Source: Cellulomonas chitinilytica
Lineage (GTDB): Bacteria > Actinomycetota > Actinomycetes > Actinomycetales > Cellulomonadaceae
Reading direction: 5' to 3'
Length of the DNA stretch: 64,000 nucleotides
Assembly (NCBI RefSeq): GCF_016862675.1
Contig: NZ_BONK01000004.1
Location: 310,001-374,000, forward strand
Shown: positions 17,860-25,046 of the stretch, one piece after another
Layout of the letters: every line of letters starts with the position of its first letter
Position numbering within the stretch: position 1 is the stretch's first letter
The notes under the pieces: model-generated
Told to the model about the DNA's origin: nothing
Databases searched by the model: none
Seen by the model: the letters and a program-made list of their open reading frames with translations, nothing else
Position numbers and translations under genes: made by a program

Positions 17860-18477
17860 TCAGAACCGGTCCGGGTCCCCGGCGCCCACCCGGACGACCT
17901 CGGGCGCACCCTCGGTCCAGTCGACGACCGTCGTCGGCTCGCGACCGCAGTCGCCCGCGTCGAGCACGGCGTCGAGCTGGAGGTCGAGCTCCTCCTTGAT
18001 CTGCCAGCCCTCCGTCATCGGGTCCTCCTGGCCCGGCATCAGCAGGGTGCTCGACAGGAGCGGCTCGCCGAGCTCGCGCAGCAGCGCGGCGACGACGGGG
18101 TGGTCGGGGATCCGCACGCCGACGGACCGCTTCTTCGGGTGCGCCAGCCGGCGGGGGACCTCGGGCGTCGCGGGGAGGATGAACGTGTACGGCCCGGGGG
18201 TCGCGGCCTTGATCGCCCGGAACGCGCTGTTGCTGAGCTGCACGAGCTGGCCGAGCTGGGCGAAGTCGGAGCAGACGAGCGTGAAGTGGTGCCGGTCGTC
18301 GAGGTGCCGGATGCGTCGGATGCGCTCGGCGCCGTCGTGGTTGTCGATCGTCGAGCCGAGGGCGTAGCAGGAGTCGGTGGGGTACGCGATGACCCCGTCG
18401 GACCGCAGCACGTCCACGACCTGCGAGATCGAGCGGGGCTGCGGGTTCTGGGGATGCACGTCGAAGTAGCGCGCCAT
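17860..18477 (-). CDS. Sua5/YciO/YrdC-family protein (threonylcarbamoyl-AMP synthase-like)
   Basis: 205 residues with the dsRNA-binding-like YrdC fold: GVIAYPTDSCYALG (substrate loop), RRIRHLDDRHHFTLVCSDF, PGPYTFILPAT, RSVGVRIPDHPVV and LSSTLL. Family members make the precursor of tRNA t6A37. The sequence is closest to the YciO branch (ending DAGDCG..PTTVVDWT), whose role in t6A is less certain than that of TsaC or Sua5. The ATG lies 7 nt after TAGGCT, so a leaderless transcript is likely. First gene of the Sua5-LOG-UDG operon. Confidence 0.88.
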   Translation of the reverse strand: MARYFDVHPQNPQPRSISQVVDVLRSDGVIAYPTDSCYALGSTIDNHDGAERIRRIRHLDDRHHFTLVCSDFAQLGQLVQLSNSAFRAIKAATPGPYTFILPATPEVPRRLAHPKKRSVGVRIPDHPVVAALLRELGEPLLSSTLLMPGQEDPMTEGWQIKEELDLQLDAVLDAGDCGREPTTVVDWTEGAPEVVRVGAGDPDRF

Positions 18478-18484
18478 GCGCCAG

Positions 18485-18490
18485 AGCCTA
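18485..18490 (-). promoter_or_regulatory. -10 element TAGGCT of leaderless Sua5-like operon
   Basis: On the minus strand TAGGCT is followed by 7 nt and then the ATG (18477). No ribosome site is present. Confidence 0.55.
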
Positions 18491-18507
18491 GGCCGACGGC
18501 GCGGCCG

Positions 18508-20556
18508 TCACGCGGGGACGAGGTGGTCCGGGCAGATCTCGTAGTGGTCGGGGACCATGGTCAGCTCGGCGCGGCCGCCGGTGATCGAGCGCAGGTCGAG
18601 CACGTACCGGGAGAGCTCCGCCTCGGGGACCGTCGCCTCGATGCGGACGCTGCCGTCGTCGAGCGACGTGGTGGCGCTGATCCGGCCGCGGCGCGCGGAC
18701 AGGTCGCTCATCACGTCGCCCTGGGCGCTGCTGGGGACGACGACCTCGACGTGGCTGATCGGTTCGAGCACGAGCGTGCCGGCCGCCTGCAGCGCCTCGC
18801 GCACCCCCGTGGCGGCGGCCGTGCGGAACGCCATGTCCGAGGAGTCGACGGAGTGGGACTTGCCGTCGTACACCTCGACGCGCAGGTCGACGACGGGGTA
18901 GCCGTGCGGGCCGCCCGACGCCATCGCCTCCGTGACGCCCCGCTGGACCGCCGGCAGGTACCCGCGCGGGATCGCGCCGCCGACGACCTTGTCGACGAAC
19001 TCGAAGCCCGACCCGTGCGGCAGCGGCGACACCCGCAGCTGCACCACGGCGTACTGCCCGTGCCCGCCGGACTGCTTCTTCACCTTGCCCTCGGCCTCGA
19101 CCTGCTTGCGGATCGTCTCCCGGTACCCGACGGGGACGGGCGACGTGGTCACGTGCACGCCGAACACGCGCGCGAGCCGTTCGAGCGCGACCGCGAGGTG
19201 GGTGTCGCCGAGGCCGCGCAGCACCGTGCGGTCCGTCGAGCGGTCGATGCTCAGCGTCGGGTCCTCCGCCGTGAGGCGGGTCAGGGCGGCGGACAGGCGG
19301 TCGTCGTCGGACTGCGTGACCGGTTCGAGCGCGAGCGCGTACACCGCGGGCCGGTCGCGCGGCGGCACCGCCGTCATCGAGGCGCCGGGGCCGGTCCGGT
19401 CGGCGAGCAGGCTGCCCGACGGCGTGCCGGTGAGCTTCGCGACGGCTGCCACGTGACCCGCGGGCACCGAGTCGACGGGCAGGTGCTCCTTGCCGCGCAG
19501 GCGGAACAGCCCGGGGATCCGCTCCTCCGTCTTCGTCGTCGTGTTGACGAGCTTGTCGCCCGGCCGGACCGTCCCGGACAGCACCCGCAGCAGCGTGACC
19601 TGCCCGACGAACGGGTCCGCGAGCGTCCGGAACGCGTGCACCAGCACCGGGCCCTTCGGGTCGGGGGCGACGACGACGTCGGTCTTCCCGGCGCGGACGC
19701 TCTTCGGGCGGTCGTCGGCCGACGGGCCGAGCTCGCACAGGAGGTCGGCGAGCCGGTCCACGCCGACCCCCGTGACACCGGAGACGACGAGCACGGGGAA
19801 CGCCTCGCCGTCGCGGACCTCGTGCGCCAGCGTCGTCTCGAGCTCCGCGGTGGTCGGCACCTCGCCCGACAGGTACCGCTCGAGCTGCTCGTCGTCGTGC
19901 GCGACGATCTCCTCGGTCACCTCGTCGTGCAGCCGGTGCTCCTCGTCGGCCAGTCCCGCGGGCAGCGCCTCCGTGTGGTGGTGCCCGTCGGGGTCGTACG
20001 CGAGACCCTCCTCGCTGAGCACGTCCGCGACCCCGGTGAACGCCTGCTCCTCGCCGAGCGGCAGCTCCAACGGCACCAGCCCGTCGCCGAACGCGGTGCG
20101 CAGGTCGTCGAGCACGTGCCGGAAGTCCGCCCGCGCCCGGTCCTCCTTCGTCACGACCACCATGCGCGGCAGCCCCGCGTCGGCGACCTGCCGCCACGCG
20201 CTCAGGGTGCCCGCCTGCACGCCGTCCACCGCGCTCACCACGACGAGCGCGAAGTCCGCCGCCGCGACCGCCGCGTCCAGCGCACCCGCGAAGTCGGCCG
20301 ACCCGGGGGCGTCGAGCAGCGTGACGTCGTACGTCAGCCCGTCCGGTGCCGTCCACGGAAAGGGGGCGACGCCGAGGGACAGGGAGATGCCGCGCGCGAT
20401 CTCCTCCGGCTCGTGGTCGCTGACCGTCGAGCCCTCCTCCACGCGACCCGGCCGGGAGATCGCCCCGGCCCGGTGCAGGAGGGCCTCGACGAGGGTCGTC
20501 TTGCCCGCGCCCGCGGCGCCGACCAGGGCCACGGTGCGGGTCGTCGCCTGGTCCAT
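18508..20556 (-). CDS. Elongation factor G-like protein (EF-G2 type)
   Basis: 682 residues with the five-domain EF-G architecture. The P-loop is GAAGAGKT (about residue 14) and the switch II region is LLDAPGSADFAG, where the canonical DTPGH histidine is replaced by Ser. The NKxD-equivalent reads TKEDRA. C-terminal domains include GHGQYAVVQLRVSPLP and GYPVVDLRVEVYDGKSHSVDSSDMAF. Loss of the catalytic His and of NKxD suggests weak or altered GTPase activity, as described for mycobacterial EF-G2. It is therefore unlikely to be the main translocase. Monocistronic, with a possible TACTGT -10 element about 40 nt upstream. Confidence 0.9.
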   Translation of the reverse strand: MDQATTRTVALVGAAGAGKTTLVEALLHRAGAISRPGRVEEGSTVSDHEPEEIARGISLSLGVAPFPWTAPDGLTYDVTLLDAPGSADFAGALDAAVAAADFALVVVSAVDGVQAGTLSAWRQVADAGLPRMVVVTKEDRARADFRHVLDDLRTAFGDGLVPLELPLGEEQAFTGVADVLSEEGLAYDPDGHHHTEALPAGLADEEHRLHDEVTEEIVAHDDEQLERYLSGEVPTTAELETTLAHEVRDGEAFPVLVVSGVTGVGVDRLADLLCELGPSADDRPKSVRAGKTDVVVAPDPKGPVLVHAFRTLADPFVGQVTLLRVLSGTVRPGDKLVNTTTKTEERIPGLFRLRGKEHLPVDSVPAGHVAAVAKLTGTPSGSLLADRTGPGASMTAVPPRDRPAVYALALEPVTQSDDDRLSAALTRLTAEDPTLSIDRSTDRTVLRGLGDTHLAVALERLARVFGVHVTTSPVPVGYRETIRKQVEAEGKVKKQSGGHGQYAVVQLRVSPLPHGSGFEFVDKVVGGAIPRGYLPAVQRGVTEAMASGGPHGYPVVDLRVEVYDGKSHSVDSSDMAFRTAAATGVREALQAAGTLVLEPISHVEVVVPSSAQGDVMSDLSARRGRISATTSLDDGSVRIEATVPEAELSRYVLDLRSITGGRAELTMVPDHYEICPDHLVPA

Positions 20557-20650
20557 GCTCGCTCGCTTCGTCGCTCGCTGCTCCCACTGAAGGGACCTTG
20601 GCTCACAGTAGCCAGCACTCCGGGGGGACGGCAGGTCGGGAGACGCACGA

Positions 20651-20695
20651 AGGCCCGGGGCCGGCGTCCCTGCGTGGGACGACGACCCCGGGCCT
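20651..20695 (-). terminator. Two-level hairpin after the FKBP gene
   Basis: AGGCCCGGGG (20651-20660) pairs perfectly with 20686-20695. Inside the loop CGTCCC (20665-20670) pairs with GGGACG (20676-20681). It begins 18 nt downstream of the FKBP stop and should end that transcript. It may also serve the other strand. Confidence 0.75.
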
Positions 20696-20713
20696 CCGGG
20701 GGAGCGGTGCCGA

Positions 20714-21661
20714 CTACGCGGCGTCGAGGATGTCGACGACGAACACGAGCGTCGAGTTCGGCGGGATCGTGCCCTTGTCCTGGTCGCCGTAGCCCTCGGA
20801 CGGCGGGACGACGAGGAGCACCTGGCTGCCGACGGTCTGCCCGACGAGGCCCTTGTTCCAGCCGGAGATGACCTGCGCCTGGCCGACGTTCTCGACCGGG
20901 AAGGTCGAGTTGCTGTCCCACGACGAGTCGAACTTCGTGCCGTCCCACAGCCAGCCCGTGTACTTCACCGTGACGGTCTGACCCGCCTCGACAGCCGGGC
21001 CCGCGCCCTTGATGAGCGGCTGGATGATCAGGTCCGCAGGGGCGTCCCCGGCGACCGGCGTGATCGACGGCGCACCCGTGTCGTCGAGCGTGACGGCGGG
21101 CAGGCCGGCGACCGGCGGGACGGCCTCGCCCTCGGCCCGGGCGGGGATGGTCTTCGCGTCGACGATCTCGAGCGAGTACACCTGCGTGGTGTCCTGCGCC
21201 GCGAGCGCGAGCAGGATCCGGGCGCCGACGTGCGACCCCTTGATCACGTCGTCGAGCTCCGTGATCGTGGTGGCGCCGGCCGTGAGGGTCTGCGGCTTGC
21301 CGTCGGCGTAGGTGGACCCCTGCGTGGAGCCGTCCTTGCCGTCGACGACGAGCATGTCGACCGCGAGGTTCTGGCCGTCCTCGATCGCGGCGCCGTCGCC
21401 GTCCTCGACCATCCGCGCGACGAAGCTCGTCACGTTGAACGGCTTGCTCGGCAGCGTGATCGTCGGCTCCTTGCCGGGCTCACCCTCGAGCTTGACCTTG
21501 GCGAGCGCGGCCTTGTCGGCGGCCGCGTCGGCGCCGCCGGAGGCCGACGGGGAGGCGGACGGGCTGTCGCTGGAGTCACCCGTGCACGCGGCGAGCGAGA
21601 AGGACAGGGCGAGGGCGAGCGTGGCGGCCGCGAGGCCGCGGGCGGTGGTCGTGCGGCGCAC
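20714..21661 (-). CDS. Exported FKBP-type peptidyl-prolyl isomerase lipoprotein
   Basis: 315 residues. A lipoprotein signal ends at the lipobox LAAC (about residue 25). A Ser/Ala-rich linker leads to a degenerate first FKBP-like half (about 55-150) and a well-conserved C-terminal FKBP domain: VTVKYTGWLWDGTKFDSSWD, VISGWNKGLVGQTVGSQVLL and IPPNSTLVFVVDIL, with the active-site Tyr, Asp and Phe/Trp-type residues. It should fold exported proteins at the cell surface. The GTG at 21659-21661 has a GGAGGA ribosome site. Monocistronic, with a hairpin behind it. Confidence 0.92.
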   Translation of the reverse strand: MRRTTTARGLAAATLALALSFSLAACTGDSSDSPSASPSASGGADAAADKAALAKVKLEGEPGKEPTITLPSKPFNVTSFVARMVEDGDGAAIEDGQNLAVDMLVVDGKDGSTQGSTYADGKPQTLTAGATTITELDDVIKGSHVGARILLALAAQDTTQVYSLEIVDAKTIPARAEGEAVPPVAGLPAVTLDDTGAPSITPVAGDAPADLIIQPLIKGAGPAVEAGQTVTVKYTGWLWDGTKFDSSWDSNSTFPVENVGQAQVISGWNKGLVGQTVGSQVLLVVPPSEGYGDQDKGTIPPNSTLVFVVDILDAA

Positions 21662-21781
21662 GAAGGTCCTCCGTCTGTTCGGGTCCCGCCCGGGGAGGCG
21701 GCGGACCCACGCACGGTACGCGAGTTTCCTGGGGATGTGCTGAGCGGTTCATGAGGGGTTCCCGGCGAAACGATTCGGCTC

Positions 21782-23476
21782 TCAGAGCAGGCGGCGGTCG
21801 TCCTCACGGACCACCCGCAGCCAGTGGTAGCCGTAGCCACCGAGCTCGATGTCCGCCCGGCCGTCCTTCGCCACCGTGCACGACCCGTCGCGCAGCAGGT
21901 CCACGAGCGCGACGGTGTCGTCGCAGTCGTCGAGGCGCAGCGGGACCATGACGGGCTGGTCGGACAGGTTGTGCAGCGTGATCGTCGAGCCGTCGCCCCA
22001 CGTGCTGCGGTGCGCGAGGACGCAGCGGTGCGGCTGGTCCAGGACGTCGGCCTCGCGGGCCCAGCCCAGCTCGGGGCTCTCGCGGTAGCGGCGGACGAGG
22101 AGCTGCACGAAGTTGAGCAGCGACTCCGGGTCGCGGCGCTGGTCGGCGACGTTGACGTGCTCCGGGCCGTACCCGCCCTCGGTGAGCTGCCGGACCAGGC
22201 GGCGCCGGGGCGCCCGCGACCAGCCGCCGTTCGCACCCGACGACCACTGCATCGGCGTGCGGACCGCCAGCCGGTCCTCGGCGGACAGGTTCTCGCCCAT
22301 GCCGATCTCCTCGCCGTAGTACAGGACCGGCGTGCCGGGCAGGGAGAACAGGAGCGAGTAGACCATCCGGATGCGGCGGGGGTCGCCGCCGAGCATCGTC
22401 GGGAGCCGGCGGCGCAGACCGCGGCCGTAGAGCTGCATGTCGGGGTCGGGGCCGAAGGCGGCGAACACCTCGGCGCGCTCGTCGTCCGAGAGCTTGTCGA
22501 GCGTGAGCTCGTCGTGGTTGCGCACGAACGTCGCCCACTGCGCGTCGCGCGGGATGACGGGCCGCGCGGTCAGGGCGTCGGCGAGGGGCGTCGCGTCCTG
22601 CCGGGCCATCGCGAGGTACAGGTTCTGCATGCCGATGAAGTCGAACTGCAGGTTGAGCTCGTCGCCGTCCGACGTCCCGTCGCCGTCACCGTCGCCGAAG
22701 AACAGCGCCTGCTGCTCGTACGGGAGGTTCACCTCGCCCATGAGGATCGCGTCGCCGGCCCGACGGGTGAGGAAGGCCCGCAACGACTTCAGGTAGTCGT
22801 GCGGGTGGGCGACGTCGTCGTACGGGGTGTTCGCCGTGTCCGCGAGGAAGAACGGCACCGCGTCGACCCGGAACCCCGACAGGCCGAGCTCCGCCCAGTA
22901 GCCGATGTTCTTCGCGATCGCGTCCCTGACCTGCGGGTTCGCCGTGTTGAGGTCGGGTTGCTGGCGGTAGAAGTGGTGCCGGTACCACTCACCGGTGCGG
23001 TCGTCCTTCGTCCAGATGCCCTCCTCCTTGTCGGGGAAGACGGCCTCGTTCTTCGTCGACGGCGGCTTGTCCGACCGCCACACGTAGAAGTCGCGGTACC
23101 GGTTGTCCGTGCTCTTGCGGGCCTCCTTGAACCACGGGTGGTTCTCCGAGGTGTGGTTGACGACGAGGTCCGCGATGACCCGGATGCCGCGGTCGCGGGC
23201 CGTCCGGATCAGCTCGACGAGGTCGCCCGGGGTGCCCAGGCGCGGGTCGACGGCGGAGAAGTCGACGATGTCGTAGCCGTCGTCCACGTCGCCCGTCGGG
23301 TAGAACGGCATGAGCCACAGGCACGTGACGCCGAGGTCGGCCAGGTGGTCGAGCCGCTGGATCAGGCCCGGCAGGTCGCCGACGCCGTCGTCGTCCCAGT
23401 CCATGTACGTCTCGACGTCCAGGCAGTAGATGACGGCGTTCTTCCACCACAGGTCGCCGGTGTCGGTGATCCTCAC
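21782..23476 (-). CDS. GH13 trehalose synthase-like alpha-glucosyltransferase
   Basis: A 564-residue GH13 subfamily 16-like enzyme, probably interconverting maltose and trehalose or acting on related alpha-glucans. Conserved regions are VIADLVVNHTS, the nucleophile in LSGFRVDAVPF, the general acid in ILMGEVNLP, and FVRNHDELTLDKLSD. The length matches a bare TreS catalytic unit plus C-terminal beta domain; no maltokinase is fused or adjacent. No signal peptide, so cytoplasmic. The GTG at 23474-23476 follows GAGGAG. A second sugar substrate such as sucrose is possible. Confidence 0.88.
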   Translation of the reverse strand: MRITDTGDLWWKNAVIYCLDVETYMDWDDDGVGDLPGLIQRLDHLADLGVTCLWLMPFYPTGDVDDGYDIVDFSAVDPRLGTPGDLVELIRTARDRGIRVIADLVVNHTSENHPWFKEARKSTDNRYRDFYVWRSDKPPSTKNEAVFPDKEEGIWTKDDRTGEWYRHHFYRQQPDLNTANPQVRDAIAKNIGYWAELGLSGFRVDAVPFFLADTANTPYDDVAHPHDYLKSLRAFLTRRAGDAILMGEVNLPYEQQALFFGDGDGDGTSDGDELNLQFDFIGMQNLYLAMARQDATPLADALTARPVIPRDAQWATFVRNHDELTLDKLSDDERAEVFAAFGPDPDMQLYGRGLRRRLPTMLGGDPRRIRMVYSLLFSLPGTPVLYYGEEIGMGENLSAEDRLAVRTPMQWSSGANGGWSRAPRRRLVRQLTEGGYGPEHVNVADQRRDPESLLNFVQLLVRRYRESPELGWAREADVLDQPHRCVLAHRSTWGDGSTITLHNLSDQPVMVPLRLDDCDDTVALVDLLRDGSCTVAKDGRADIELGGYGYHWLRVVREDDRRLL

Positions 23477-23560
23477 GGGGCGCTCCTCGTGGCCGGGGCG
23501 GGAGCCTCGTGTCTACCGGTTCGCGCCGCCGTTCGCCCGGCGAGACCCGGGCATCGGACG

Positions 23561-24976
23561 TCAGCCCCAGGCGTCGAGGAGGTCGGCGGCGCCCCACACC
23601 GTCGCGAAGCCCTCGGTGTCCGCGCCACCTGGGCACACCCCGACGAGGGGCGTGCCGGCGCCCACACCGGGTACCGACGTCGCGTCCGTGCTGAGTGCGG
23701 CCACGTCGTCGGCCTTCAGCGGGTTCTGGCGCCACTTGATCGTGCCGACGAGCTGGACGTCGCGGTTCCACGTCGTGCCGACGAGGTCGATCTCCGGGAT
23801 GTTCGTACGCGGCCACCATCCACCGACCTGGTCGACATGAGGCCAGGTGGCATCGGGCAGCAGGCGGGAGAGGGCGTCGCGGACGACGGGTTCGACGGCC
23901 CTGCCTCGCCACGCAGCGAACCCGCGGTCCACTCGCGCCAGCGCGAGGTCGGGCCGGCCACGGTCGACCTCGGCGAGTGCGGGTTCGACGAAGGCGAGCC
24001 AGAAGCGCAGCGCCGGGTCGGCGATCCGGTAGCGGACGTTCTTCGGGGCCGACCGTGCGGAGAGCGGCTCGTCGGCTGCCACCACCCGTTTGTCCCGAAG
24101 CATCCGCAGCGTGGCGGTGAGGGTGCCGGGGTGGAGGACGTCGCTCCCGCCGTCGGACTGGATGGCACTGAAGGTGCGCTCGCCCCGGCCGCCGATCGAC
24201 GCCAGGACCCGGCGAGCGAGGCTGGTCTCCGGGAACTCGGAGTCGAGCACGCGACCGCCGGAGACGACGAGGGCGCTGGTGGATGTCCCGAAGGAGTGGT
24301 CGAGGAAGTCGCGCACAGACCACCCGGCCTCCCACTCCTGCGCGACCAGCGGAAGCCCCCCGGTGACGAGGTAAGCGTCGAAGGCGTCGAACGGGTCGGC
24401 GGCGCACATGCGCGCCACGTCAGCCGGCGTGAGCGGGTCGATGACCATCTCGGTCGCGCGTCCGTGGAACGGCTGCTCAGGGCCTGTCAGGTGCTCCATC
24501 ATCGCGAGGTCCGACCCGAGGAGAAGGAGCAGGACGGGCTTCTTCGACAGGCGGGTGTCCCACACGCGCTGCAGCTCGCCCGCACCGCCGTCCACCTGCT
24601 CGAGCAGCCACGGCAGCTCGTCGATGACGACCACTGACGGCTCGTCGTCGGGCAGTGCTGCGGCGAGCAGCGTGAGCGCCGCTGTGAGGGTGCGTGGTGC
24701 GGCGTCGGCGGCGACCGTCGCGTCGGGAAGGTCTGACGTCGCGACGGAGTCCGCGAGCGTGGCGAGCTCGTCGGCGAGCGGAGCCTGGCGGGCGGCCTGG
24801 AAGTAGACGACCGGCGCACCGCAATGTCGTGTGAACTCGCCCACGAGGCGGGACTTCCCGATCCGTCGGCGACCCCGCAGCATGACGGCGACGCCGCGGT
24901 CGGCTCGTCGGCCGGCGCGCACGACGTCGAGCTGCGCGCTCAGCTGGCCCAGCTCCCGCTGTCGACCGACAAACAC
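23561..24976 (-). CDS. AAA ATPase with DUF234-like C-terminal domain
   Basis: 471 residues of the archaeal-type ATPase family. It starts FVGRQRELGQL, as is usual in the family, then a divergent P-loop LRGRRRIGKSRLVGEF, Walker B SVVVIDELPWLLE and the sensor-like LLLLGSDLAMMEHL. A winged-helix linker and the DUF234 region follow (WPRTNIPEIDLVGTTWNRDVQLVGTIKW, resembling a PD-(D/E)xK core with E-I-D...K). The cellular role of the family is unknown. The GTG at 24974-24976 follows GGAG; a TTG at 25003 would start inside the dyad. It looks recently acquired: its promoter is AT-rich and dyad-bearing, unlike its surroundings. Confidence 0.85.
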   Translation of the reverse strand: MFVGRQRELGQLSAQLDVVRAGRRADRGVAVMLRGRRRIGKSRLVGEFTRHCGAPVVYFQAARQAPLADELATLADSVATSDLPDATVAADAAPRTLTAALTLLAAALPDDEPSVVVIDELPWLLEQVDGGAGELQRVWDTRLSKKPVLLLLLGSDLAMMEHLTGPEQPFHGRATEMVIDPLTPADVARMCAADPFDAFDAYLVTGGLPLVAQEWEAGWSVRDFLDHSFGTSTSALVVSGGRVLDSEFPETSLARRVLASIGGRGERTFSAIQSDGGSDVLHPGTLTATLRMLRDKRVVAADEPLSARSAPKNVRYRIADPALRFWLAFVEPALAEVDRGRPDLALARVDRGFAAWRGRAVEPVVRDALSRLLPDATWPHVDQVGGWWPRTNIPEIDLVGTTWNRDVQLVGTIKWRQNPLKADDVAALSTDATSVPGVGAGTPLVGVCPGGADTEGFATVWGAADLLDAWG

Positions 24977-24984
24977 TTCAGCTC

Positions 24985-25043
24985 CGATGACTATTGGTAA
25001 CAATACTATTGTGGACTGTAGTCATCGTCTGGAAGTTCAACAA
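24985..25043 (-). promoter_or_regulatory. Promoter with nested inverted repeats centred on 25006
   Basis: On the minus strand TTGTTG (25038-25043), a 17-nt spacer and TACAGT (25015-25020) form a standard promoter. CGATGACTA (24985-24993) pairs with TAGTCATCG (25019-25027), and CAATA (25001-25005) pairs with TATTG (25007-25011). Both repeats share the same centre, base 25006. The dyad covers the -10 element and start point, which is the expected place for a repressor. The region is markedly AT-rich. Confidence 0.65.
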
Positions 25044-25046
25044 GCG

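Noticed and set aside
18100-20871. 923-codon plus-strand frame opposite the EF-G-like gene
   Set aside because: Its translation is His/Arg/Val-rich noise, and the minus strand carries all EF-G motifs.
21824-24637. 937-codon plus-strand frame opposite the GH13 and ATPase genes
   Set aside because: It spans two genuine minus-strand genes and has no recognisable domain; long antisense frames are expected at this GC content.
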